Source of the DNA: Russula earlei | Taxonomy: Eukaryota > Basidiomycota > Agaricomycetes > Russulales > Russulaceae | DNA: 64,000 nt | NCBI GenBank assembly: GCA_025769875.1 | Contig: JAGFNK010000215.1 | Span: 1 to 64,000, forward strand | Direction: 5' to 3' | Part shown: positions 54,162 to 64,000 of the stretch, piece after piece | How the letters are laid out: the number at the start of each line of letters is the position of its first letter | How positions within the stretch are numbered: the first letter of the stretch is position 1 | Translations under genes and position numbers: made by a program | Notes under the pieces: model-generated | Databases searched by the model: none | The model's input: the letters and a program-made list of their open reading frames with translations, nothing else | Told to the model about the DNA's origin: nothing

Positions 54162-57100
54162 TTAATTCGGCTTGTGACTCAGGACTTCCTGAACATCAGA
54201 AATTGCCCTGGCCGTTTCCAGCACCTGGGACCCTCCTGGGAGGATAGCGATACGTTGCTTCGTTGTGTTTAGCATAGCCTGTACGCTTGGCAACACGCGA
54301 GGAGTGTAAGGTGCGATAAGTGGATCGTTCGTATTCAACACTGTGGCAGCGCGCTGCAGCCACCACATGGAAGATTTGAACGATTCGTCGACCGGCGCAC
54401 TCTCACCAATCGCCCCAGCGAGCTGAAGGTACACGCATTCGTGTCAGCGAAAGGATCACATAGTCAAACGGAAACTCTTACTCTATGCACGAGCGTCAGA
54501 ATGACTGCCTGCGATAATGGGGACTGTCCCTTTAGGGGCATGACAATCTCAGGATTGGACCTCGCCAGCAGCTCACGAAGTTGACGAATATCCTGTGTGC
54601 CTAGCACGTTAAGATAGGTATCATCCCACAACTCCTCTGTGGGAGCCGGGGGCGTTTGCTGAGTGGGAGGGGGAAGCGCGGGATGGGATGCTTGGGGAGC
54701 AGGAATGCCGGACGGGAACCACGATCCTTGCAGGTTAGGTTGCTGCGGCGGCTGCTGAGGAGGGGGTCCGTACAGTTGTGGAACATTGACGGGCGGTCCA
54801 GCGTGGCGGAATGGCTGTTGTTGACTGAAGGAAATCATGGAGCCGGTTCCTGTAGCCGGACCGGGCGAGTTCCTCACTTGAGGTTGCTGGAGTGGTGTTC
54901 CGGTGTTGATGCTCAAGAACTTGATCTGCTCTGAGAGTGTACGAACAGATTGCTCCAGTTCCCGGATTACCGACTGGAAGATAGATGTTAACCCAACGCA
55001 CAAATAAGTTCGAAATAGCGGACAGACCTCCTGTCCTCGGAGGGCGTCACTTTGCCAAGCAATGACTTCTTTCTTGATGTTCAACATTTCCGTGCGGATC
55101 TCGCGGGACAACTCTTGGTGCATGGAGGAGGACTGAGCGGTGTATGCAGGGATCAAAATTTTATTGATGGCTTCCTTCACATGACGCTCGATGATCGGGG
55201 TAACCGCTGAGGAGAACGTCCGCGCAACATGGTTGGAAACATCAGGTCGAAGAAGTAACCTCTCAATCTCATTGGGTAAAGTCTAGAACGAGTGAGGGTG
55301 TGAGCGTCAACGGAAGAACCAACATACCTGATTCATCGAATCACCGAGGCCCTTGGCAATCTGGCCATTGAGGACAGCCTTCACCTCGTTCCTTGTGATG
55401 CTCTCAAGGGATGGAAGAACAGAGTTTTGGACCTCTGACTTGACGGCCATCTCAACTACTCGTGTTGTGTTCTTGGTTAATTCGTTGGAAATGAGCTTCA
55501 AAAGCTTTTCCTGGCGAGCAATATCCGCCTGCTGCTCGCTGACCCGGGCATCTTCCAGGCGTTGGTCTACAAGTGTGCGGGTAAGCGTCCAAGATCCTTC
55601 AAGAACTTATGGTTACTTACGTTGTTTGTCAAGCTCTTTGCCCACAAGCCTGCCGATACGAGTGTACAAAGTCTCTTCCATCTTTTTAATTTCCTTGGAC
55701 ATGACCGCACTAAGCTGCGCTTCACTAGAGGGTGTTTCCAGCGGCTTCACCGTGGACTCTTTCACCTCTTTCTCCTTCCAGCCCACATTCTTGCCTCTGC
55801 CACGCCCACGATTCTCACCGGAGCGACCTTCTTCGAGGATGTCCACTTCAAGCCCAGGGGGAGAGCGAGTCCTAGGGCCGGATGCAGAAAGCGGCGGCTC
55901 TGCCACCGGCTGAACAATGCTGACGGGTGGAGTCTGGATGGCTTGTTGACGCTGGTCTCTTGGATCGAGAGCGGGAGCTTGTGGCATGTGAGGTGCTGAA
56001 GGGAATTTAGCAAGGGATGTCGCCAAAGCGCTATCGAACCACTCCTTGCGAATGAGAACTTGATCTACACCGGTTGAATGGACAGAAAATGCAACAAGCG
56101 CTAATTCTCCCGGAGGGACTTTCGCGGCGACGCACGCCGCATGAGCTTCCTCACCTCGTGGGTCGGCATCCGCTGTCAAGATGACAAAATGTATTGTCGG
56201 CTTAGGACCAGCGAATTCTAGGACTTGTTCGAAATAAGGTCGAGTGTCATGCCCCCTTCCCGGTGAAGGCACCTCGAAACTGAGCTTGAAAGCGATCATG
56301 CTATCACGGCGGTTATTAGCGATCCATAGTGTCTGGATCCTAGAGTCATAGTTTGCATGGCCAAACATTTCCGGATCATCGGAGGACCCATGGACAAATT
56401 TGATAGTGGAGAGGACGGTGTTACTTTTGCTTGGAAGAAGCTGGAATATTGTGCCATGTTTGCGGCCAATGACCACACCACCATCCACAAACGTGATGGA
56501 AGATGGAGGGTCATCGCCGCGGATAGTCGCCGACCAGAACAGTCTACGGTCACGCATATTCCAAAGACTGAGGGTGGAGTCATGGGAAATTGTAGCGATA
56601 GCGGAGTGGCCGACATCGAACTCGAACGCAACAAGCGGCTGTGGATTTGGTTGAGCCATCGTGTGCAGAATAAAGCGAACAGTTGGCTTACGGCAGGCAT
56701 CCTAATAGACTGGACAAAGCGGTGGAGCTCTGATTGAATAATAGGCTCGCCGTCGAAGAACCTAGCAGCGTCGAAGATGTTGAGCACATAGATATCATTT
56801 TCTGACGCTACGGCCACAATATTGTACTGCTTAGGGTGCCACTTCACAGAATGGAGTGCCTCCTGGCCTCCGGAAGGCAACACGCAAAGCAAAATCTTGC
56901 CACTGGTACATGAAGATGTCAATGAGGTGTTACTGTTCGGGATAAATAGGCGACGCACGGAACATCATCGGTGATTGTTTCGGGCAACTCCCATACGACA
57001 AGTCCTCCGTCCGAGGTGACGCCAGCAAGTCGGTTCCCGTGGACAGCCATATCGGTTACAGATGTAGAGGGAGCAAACACCGCGGGAAGTTGAAGTAACG

Positions 57101-58819
57101 TACGATCACCGCTCGAACGAGAAATGACACGGACACGACCTTCATATACAAAATATGGATCATCCCGCTCTCCACCGAGGCAGCGTACACACCTTTTGTC
57201 ATGGCGTAAGCAACCCAGTGCGTAGCGCCGATAGTGGTTCCGGGTAAGAAGTTAGAGTCGACTCTGACAAGGGCAATCGCCGTCGATTTCACAGCATCGC
57301 GAGGCGCCTGGATATCATCCAACGGCTGCGCGACGTCTACGATTATCGTATGCGGTTGGGAGCTGTAAGGAACGTAGATCAAACTCATCCGAGGGCGTTG
57401 AAGGGGGCGCTTACTTAGGACCGGATTGGGTCTTGGCCTTGGATCCTGAGCCACGGTTGCGACCACCTTCGTGTCCCTTCCAGCTCCCACGCGGACTGGG
57501 CGAACTTTCTTTCTCCCGCTGAGCTAAGCCTGTAGGCACATGAGAAAGAGTAGGGCCGACTTGCGGCCCAATAGGCGATTCCGATGCTTGAACATCCCGA
57601 CGAACGGGAGGAGTAACCTTTGGGGGTGAACCACGTGGGGAAGGAGCCTGCGTGGGTTTCGGAGGGAGTGGGCGAGAAGCTGTCTTGGACTGGACTGGCT
57701 CAGTGATAAGTGCCTCCTCATCAGGACTATGCTGATCAAAAGGTGGTAGGACGGAAGCTTTGGCATGGCCCAGCTGCTCGAGAAGATTGTCCACAGACTT
57801 GCGCTTGGGATCGACGACGGCGGACGACCAAGTGTCTTCAAACGGTTCAGGCAGACCTTGATGAGAGGGAGGCGGAGCGGGCTTGCGTATAGGGGCAACC
57901 GAAGACGAAGAGAGCGCATCGAAAGGCGAGACGAAGTCAAACATGGTTTTGTTTGGCTGAGGGGATCCTTGCGTCTGGGATTGTCCTCCTTGCGCAGTGC
58001 CTTGGACAATGTCCGTACTCGGGGTGATGAGTTCAGGTTCATAATACGAACTAGTGTCTTGGTGGTGAGACGATGAGAGCAGCGGGAAGGGAGGAGAGGA
58101 AGCCACGGGGGGTGAAAGTCGCTGCTGTGAAGGATCCAAGAGGGTGTTACGTGGAGCATTACTTGGAAAAGTGGTAGACGGTAAGCTCGAAAGCGATACG
58201 AGACATGCTAACAACATGCTTACCCAGCCATGAGCTGTTCGAGAAGCAGGCGACCTTGGTCGTTACTGTTGGAGGAGGGTGGGTTGGAAGGAAGAGAAGT
58301 AGTTGGTACGGTACGATTGGGAGGGCCAGGAGGGGTTGGCACTTGTGGGGGGGGACCAGATGAGGAAGAACCTGTTGGAGAGACAGAGCTAAGGAGAGAA
58401 AGGAGGGCGCTTTGCCTGCTGTCTCCTGGCAGATTTGAATTCGGCGGGGTATTGGTAGATGTTGACATGTTAGTGGGTGCTGATAGAGCCGTGATGGAAG
58501 ATGCGGGGGAAGTTGGTCCTGACGTGGTAGTGGCGGTGGCTGTGGTTGGAGCGGAGCCCTGGACAGGAGGGTTTGGGTTCGGGTTCGGGTTGACGCCGGA
58601 CTGGCCAGGCGGCATTAAGTTAGAAAAAAGAGGCTCGACGTGGATCGGAGGAGAAGAAGACGGAGGGACGTCTTTCAGACTCTGTGCGGGGGAAACGTGC
58701 TGGAACTGCTGGAAGGGTTGGACGGACGGAGATTGGTCTTCAGGATAAGATTGGAGTATGCTGGGGGGGCTGGTATTTCGGGAAAATATGTTGCGGATGA
58801 GATTGTGATGATGATCCAT
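54162..58819 (-). CDS. EDC4/Ge-1-like mRNA decapping scaffold
   Basis: It starts MDHHHNLIRNIFSRNTSPPS at 58,819 (an upstream in-frame ATG is at 58,885). A long low-complexity N-terminal region rich in Pro, Ser and Asn follows. WD40-type repeats come next (HTIIVDVAQPLDDIQAPRDA; GGLVVWELPETI; LHSVKWHPKQYNIVAVASEN; VGHSAIATISHDSTLSLWNM). Then come helical linkers (MSKEIKKMEETLYTRIG; EIRTEMLNIKKEVIAWQ) and the conserved C-terminal helical domain (LRELLARSNPEIVMPL; ILTLVHRV; SMWWLQRAATVLNTNDPLI), with TAA at 54,162. EDC4 bridges Dcp1/Dcp2 in P-bodies. About nine introns are needed. At about 1,300 residues the length fits. Some exon edges were not fixed. Confidence 0.85.
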
Positions 58820-60346
58820 GAGACCTAATATTGAACCGTCCAAGCAGTGATCGCAGAAGGGGGTGAGGGGAGAGAGGAAGGGCAAGAGGAGGGGATGAGA
58901 GTGGAAGGAAAGGAGGAAGAGAGCGTTCGAACACGGCCATCTTAACTTTTCTCCTCTCTCCTCTCTCTCGCGCTCGCCCTGGCCTCGTTGAACCCACGAG
59001 GTGACTCGGGCCTACAAATATTTTTCTCAACCCAGTGCACCCACCCACATCGTCCAAGATAACGATACCTTCCTACCCCTCCTACCGATCATATCACTCT
59101 ACCGCGTCAGATCAAAAATCCTACCACCACACCCGTCCGCGGAAATCCGACGTTGAATGTTTACCAGATTCGATGCATCTTGCAACGCATGCGTCCCACG
59201 TTTCTGTGCGCCTTTTTGCACGCCTTTCAGCCTTTAGTCCGGCTGGAGGCCAGAAGCATGTGTGTACGGTGTGTCCATTTCGGCAAGCGAACCATAAAGC
59301 CTGCAAAGCGATAGTGGCGACGTCATCTTTGCACCGCTGAACCGACCTAGAGCTCTCATCGAGTAGCACGCCTTTCACGGATGTTCCTCGAATGAGTACA
59401 CCGCGGACAACAGGCATGGTCTCGACCGTCTGCGTTTGCGAAGCGCTCTCTCAACGAATATCAAATTGAGAGCGCTACGCCCACACCTAGCCAAGACACG
59501 ACCTTCCTCACGTTGCCGTTCGCTTCTTCGCTTATCGCGTTCACGGATCTTCATGGATCCCCAAAACTTGCTCGATGGGCAAACAATGCGGTGGCCCGGT
59601 AGGTTTGATAAGACTTCCTCCCGCCGATAACGCCGACAGGTGTATTATTGTTACAGTTAATCCTTGGCGCCACGGACAGGTCGATGGATGGATCAGAACG
59701 ATGTGGATTTCGCTCTCACGCTAAACTATGACCCCTGTAGATATTGCGAATAGGCGATCTACTTATGCTGACGTCACATAGTGCGTGAGCAACCACGCTC
59801 CATGCTTTGCCTTGTGAATGAGATTCACACCGCGTTCGGTTTGAAATCACCGTCAAAACGTAAACGTGTAGAGAGGCGTGTTTCGAGTGCGATACCATGG
59901 GTCCACATGATTCACCGAGTCGGCGCTCTATTCTTTGATCAATTGACCACACGTGCATCTACATACACATACTCAAGTCCGAGGCTCGGTCTGCAAGGTG
60001 TCCTGTTCGGTGCTTCTTTGTACGAACGATTTTATCCTCGTCGAGAAGGTCTCGCCCATCATAACGTCCTCCCGTCCTTCAAGTGACTTTCCAGAGTGCC
60101 TTAATGATCGCCAATATCTTGATCCGTCTCTGAACAAGTCCGCCTGTGATCTTGGATGCGATCACCGCTATCCGTCTCGAACGGATCCACACGTGCTGGC
60201 GGTGAGAGTGCATTACAAATCACAATTGGGTCCCGTGCGGCGCTTAGTTGGATCCGCGACCAAACACGCCCATACATTTCCCCATAAAAACCGCCTGGAC
60301 TTCACACCCACTGATCATCTCCCAAGTTATTCGCTCACTGAACCAA
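58820..60346. other. spacer with unexplained coding-like pieces
   Basis: The region holds the EDC4 promoter at its left and the metallothionein promoter at its right. Between them plus-strand pieces look exon-like, for example about 59,440-59,597 (AFAKRSLNEYQIESATPTPS, ending LARWANNAVAR before a GTAGGT donor) and about 59,778-60,080. I could not join them into a gene or name a family, and the minus frame 59,121-59,417 competes. It may be a decayed gene. Confidence 0.35.
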
Positions 60347-60556
60347 ATGTCCTCTGTGTGTACCTTTAGGGCCCTCCTTTGATAACATCTCTCATTTTCT
60401 CTCAGTTCATCCAGAATCCCGTCAACCAAGCCGGAGCTTGTGGCCTTGACAAATGCACTTGCGGATCCAGGTGAGTGCTTGTCTTCTTTTCTTGGGCTTC
60501 CCTCATGGTGATACTCTTACAGCTGCACTTGCACTGCTGAAGGCTGCAAGTGCTAA
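60347..60556 (+). CDS. metallothionein (35 aa, 7 Cys)
   Basis: Three exons, 60,347-60,355, 60,406-60,470 and 60,523-60,556, encode 35 residues. The N-terminus is MSSFIQNPVNQAGA; the Cys region has CTC, CTC and CKC pairs and the pattern C-x4-C-x-C-x3-C-x-C-x4-C-x-C. Introns are 50 and 52 bp with GTGTGT and GTGAGT donors and CTCAG and TACAG acceptors. The first exon is only three codons. AATAAA follows 5 bases after the stop, at 60,562-60,567. Fungal metallothioneins of 25-50 residues chelate Cu(I), Zn(II) or Cd(II) in the cytosol, and this Cys-x-Cys pattern is typical of basidiomycete copper-thionein-like peptides. There are no aromatic residues besides one Phe near the start. It is too short to appear as an ordinary long open frame. 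The metal is not predictable. Confidence 0.85.
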
Positions 60557-60809
60557 GCCGTAATAAACTGTTCCTGAACTGATGTTTGAAAACATCAATC
60601 TATTCCGATTTGCTCTGTCCTAGTCTAGTTAGGTGGTTATGTGACATGTGATCCGATCAGCAGATACGACGAATCATTTTACTCATGAGTGAAGTGGCCC
60701 TGCGTAAGCCTTTACCAAGGTTGTCACTGCAAGACCCTCGATTCGTGCGACGTCAAGTACACACATCATCGCAATAACCTATACTTTCAATTGAGCACCT
60801 AGGCACGAA

Positions 60810-62223
60810 TCAAGATTTCCCCGGGACATATACTGACGGTCTGCACGCACCCATTTCCCAGTATCTCTGACGTCGCATCGGATCGATCTCTTCCAACTGC
60901 CCGAGTAACGTTCGACACTGATTAATCGCAGTGGTTTTCTCTTGTGATCCCGTCGGTAGATGATTGTCCAAGAGCAACCGTTTATACGTGACCAGCGATT
61001 CCATACACCCTGCATGACGAGAAGTGAGATGCCGAAAACAATGCTCGAGTGAACGCTCACACTTGCTGTCCGGTTGCTCGTCCAGAAGTGTCTGAATCAG
61101 GTTGATCTCACGCTCAAGTATCGCCTTGTTGTCTCCTATAGACTACCATCAGATCAACGCATGGAACACACAGAACGGACCACCTACCAGAACCAATCAA
61201 CCAGCGGTGATACAGCCAGGCGCTCTGGTCCTCGGGAAGGGTGAACATGGCATTCTGCACCAGCTCAAACTCTGGTAGTGGGGGAAAACATCCGTGATCT
61301 CAACGATAACAGAAAAATGCAGGCTCTCGGCACCTTTATGGAGCGATAACGTCCTATCAACCTCGCCACTGGCCCACAAGGAGCTTAACACTTTCGTTCT
61401 CTGGTGCCACGCGCTGAAGTTTGAGAAGTTGGCTTCGATCTTTTTCGTCGTATAAGCGATCTCCGCCTTTTCGGAGCGGCGAACGGGCATGCTCGCGAGG
61501 ACATAACGGCGATAGTCCCACGCGAGGACTGGATTGGATAGAAGCTGAGCGTCACGAATAGACCTTGGGATTAAAGAAAGCGGACGGACAATTACGAGAA
61601 TCGGCGTCGAGCATCTTCTCTACGATGAAGAGCTCTCTTTCCCAAGCCGACCGTCTCCATGCTTGATTATTCGCATAATCTGGGCTGTCGGGGATGTGCT
61701 CGAGACACCATCTCCTGTGATTCCAGATCCAGTAGACTTTGGGGTGAACTTTGAGCACCTTTGCGGTCATGGCCAAATCATCATTGAGCAGCTCTTTGAT
61801 CTCTTCCGGAGAACTGCAAGCTGGCCTGAGAGACAAAGGACGGAAAGTGGGAGGGGGACGACATACCTCCTTGGGAAGATACCATTTGTGAGGATATGCC
61901 TACGATAGTTCCAGACGGTGTAGAATTCCGGGTTGGTTACAGAAGGGTGTGTCGAGAGTAGTTGCGTCGTGAGGTCGAATGCATCTCTGCTCCAATCTTT
62001 ATTCTTTTTCTACGAAAGGTCAGAGCGCGAGTAAATGCAATCGAGAAAAGAAAAGCATGCCCTAGAAAGAATATCGTCCGTCAGGGCGAGATAGGTCGAG
62101 AGCATTGCCCTCTCGCGCTCGCGTCTGGCAGTACGTACTTCCCGAGTTTCTCTTGCTCGCCTGACACCATGCTGCCGCCGATTCGGTTAGTAGAGCGACG
62201 GGTGTCTGCACGCTGCGTACCAT
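60810..62223 (-). CDS. bet4: Rab geranylgeranyltransferase alpha subunit (Bet4-like)
   Basis: The best model has a first exon of just ATG (62,223-62,221), an intron 62,220-62,172 with a CTAAC branch site, then HGVRRARE and [20 protein letters not shown], the family N-terminus. Prenyltransferase alpha repeats follow: [56 protein letters not shown] and [13 protein letters not shown]. The C-terminal part reads [20 protein letters not shown] and [19 protein letters not shown], with TGA at 60,810-60,812. With the beta subunit and Rab escort protein the enzyme attaches geranylgeranyl groups to Rab C-termini such as the CC of Ypt1 in this window. About seven introns are needed. No lesion seen. Confidence 0.88.
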
Positions 62224-62307
62224 TGCAGCTCTGAGGTCGTGTGAAAGAGGAGTGAATTGACGAGACGAGACGCGTCCACGCGATCTCGCAGGGCTGCGAC
62301 GACGACG
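62224..62307. promoter_or_regulatory. 84-bp divergent promoter, bet4 and syf1
   Basis: Start codons of the minus-strand bet4 gene (62,223) and the plus-strand syf1 gene (62,308) face away from this interval. It contains a GACGAGACGCG block and no TATA box. Transcription start sites of the two genes must overlap or lie very close together. Confidence 0.6.
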
Positions 62308-64000
62308 ATGACTGTCGAGGTTGGCCCGAATCTCGAATCTCTTTCTGCCTCCTTTCCCCTCACCTTTCCCGTTCCTACTCCCTTCACTCACCCCTCTCTT
62401 ATCTCTGTGAAAGATCTACACAGGGAAGAAGACCTCCTTCGCAACCCACACTCATTCCGTCAATGGTGGTCTGCCATCCACACAACCCGCGAAGCACAGA
62501 CTGCTCTCCTCAAGCTTGAACCCGTCGCGGACATACCCCCAGAAAAACGCGCGATTCTTGGCCCCCTTGCCTCGCCTGTTGCCCGCCAGTCCCTCCAGCG
62601 TCTCACCTATCTCTATGAGGCCGCTCTCGCAAACTTTCCCGGCTCATTCAAGCTCTGGAAACCTTACCTCCAGATGCGCATGTCCTACGTCTTGGGCAAG
62701 CAATTGATTAAAAAGAAAGCGGGCGGGAAAAAGAGACTTCCGGACATCAAAGACGCGCTCGAGGAAGAGCAGGAGGACTTGGAACAATGGGAAGGTGGCC
62801 TTGACGGTGTGGTGGGGTGGGAGGAGTGGAAGGGACTGGTGGCCACGTTCGAACGTGCGTTGATGTGGCTTCCAAAGGTCTGTGTTCATGACTTTCATAT
62901 GTTCGTCTAACGCGACTCATGCTATTTCACCCAGCTACCGAGGATATGGTTGATGTACCTCTCCATCTTCAGTCATCCAAACTGCCCTCCAGCGCTCTCT
63001 CACTCGCACGCACGTCGGACGTTCGATCGGGCATTACGAACCCTACCTCCTTCCTTACACCATCGCCTATGGGTCCGCTACCTCCTCTGGGCAGAAACGC
63101 GAGGTGGTTTGACCACCGTGGCCGTATATCGTAGGTATCTTGCGATAGACCCGTCCGTTACAGAGCGTTACGTAGCGCTGCTGCTCTCTCCAAGTAACCC
63201 ATCCCCTCGACCTCTCGAGGCCGCCAAACTGCTACTGGCGCTCTCGAGGAAGGCAGCGCGAGGAGAGTACATTAGCGCAGAGGGAAAGAGCCCTTACCAA
63301 CTCCTTGGAGACTTGTTGGATGTCGTCGAAGCACACGCGGAGGACGTCGGAATGGGGGTCGAAGAACTCCCATCGACTGAAGCTGGTGGGGATTCGGTGG
63401 ACGCAGATGCAGAGAATCCGCAGCAACAGCAGAGCAACCACGGCCTTATTCGTTTCGCTGGACCCCCTATCGCTGTCGGTGCTGACGGGAAGCCTACTCC
63501 CGTCTACGATGAGGACGAGGATCCCGACAATCCACGGAAGCTTAATGTCGAAAAAATAGTACGCAAGGATGGTCTCGCTGTGTATAAAGACCAAGCGGGT
63601 CGGTTATGGACGGGTCTAGCCACCTACTGGATCCAGCGAGGAGAGTTTGAACGTGCCAAGGACACCTTCGAAACTGGCATCACCACGGTGCTCACCATCC
63701 GCGACTTTACGCAAATCTTCGATGCCTATGCTGAGTTTAGCGAGAGAGTAATCAGCGGCATCATGGAGGAGCTGGGCAATCCGGACGAAGAAGACGAGGA
63801 CCTCGACGTGAAGGAGACTGAGGAGGAACTTGACGCTAGGATGAAGGAGTTCGAGGAGCTCATGGACCGACGGCCTTTCTTAGTCAACGATGTGTTGCTC
63901 AGACGGAATCCAAGCGACGTTCAGGAATGGGAGAAGAGAGTGGAACTTTGGGGTCAAGATGACGAGAAGGTTTGAGTACAGTGCCTTTAATTCCTCCACT
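62308..64000 (+). CDS. syf1: pre-mRNA-splicing factor SYF1/XAB2, 5' part
   Basis: The ATG at 62,308 begins MTVEVGPNLESLSASFPL. Then come HAT/TPR-like repeats: EEDLLRNPHSFRQWWSAIHT, LYEAALANFPGSFKLWKPYL, LVATFERALMWLPKLPRIW, HARRTFDRALRTLPPSLHHR and VRYLLWAETRGGLTTVAVYR. The segment HGLIRFAGPPIAVGADG is probably an acidic-rich insert, and GLATYWIQRGEFERAKDTFE and RNPSDVQEWEKRVELW follow. One intron lies at 62,879-62,934 (GTCTGT donor, CTAAC branch, CAG acceptor). The open frame ends with a GTTTGAG donor at about 63,970, so the gene continues beyond the window. SYF1 belongs to the NineTeen complex (Prp19-associated) that activates the spliceosome. Confidence 0.92.

Overview
The window is nuclear DNA of a filamentous fungus, most likely an Agaricomycete (Basidiomycota). 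Genes are densely packed and carry many short introns of about 45-80 bp with GT-AG ends and CTAAC/CTGAC-like branch sites. The identifiable products are typically fungal: a WC-2-like light regulator, a Zn2Cys6 transcription factor, a Pdx1/Snz enzyme and an M24B peptidase. The transposon remnants look like those of mushroom-forming fungi. There are no bacterial operons and no CRISPR array, and I found no rRNA or convincing tRNA.

Bases 1-10,350 are a transposon graveyard. CpG is almost absent and the DNA is AT-richer than the rest. It holds a decayed pogo-like transposase gene split by a solo LTR with a perfect 5-bp target-site duplication, a second decayed element-type gene on the minus strand, a small Lys-rich fragment, and four copies of one LTR of about 0.97 kb (5,896-9,412), two of them head to head. 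CpG comes back abruptly near 10,340, where ordinary genes begin.

From 10.5 to 32.3 kb the genes are: wc-2 (+), ypt1/Rab1 (-), an unidentified spliced gene (+), a zinc-ribbon protein (-), a Zn2Cys6 transcription factor (-), nop16 (-), a QCR10-like bc1 subunit (+), a HAD hydrolase (-), a MITE-like element, a penta-EF-hand protein (+), a peroxisomal-type acyl-CoA synthetase ending in SKL (+), an uncharacterised Pro/Ser-rich protein (-) and an MFS transporter (+). From 32.3 to 38.8 kb coding is poor. This stretch holds an M24B peptidase gene with several disabling lesions and an older, more decayed second copy of its 3' part.

From 38.8 to 64 kb the genes are: an uncharacterised protein (-), pdx1/snz (+), an RS-rich protein (-) head to head with cyclin L (+), the SRP receptor alpha subunit (+), glyoxalase II (+), SFT2 (-), EDC4/Ge-1 (-), a 35-residue metallothionein (+), Rab geranylgeranyltransferase alpha (-), and SYF1 (+), which runs off the right edge.

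Several genes share cell-biological themes: secretion and vesicles (ypt1, RabGGTase alpha, SRP receptor, SFT2), splicing and mRNA turnover (RS protein, cyclin L, SYF1, EDC4) and metabolism (acyl-CoA synthetase, Pdx1, glyoxalase II). I see no co-regulated pathway cluster. The best observations are gene-structure features (an exon made only of the start codon, 13- and 22-nt microexons, a GC-AG intron), very short shared promoters, the tiny metallothionein gene, and the CpG-decayed repeat island that ends right beside wc-2. All gene models come from reading splice sites and conserved motifs by eye; nothing was run against a database.
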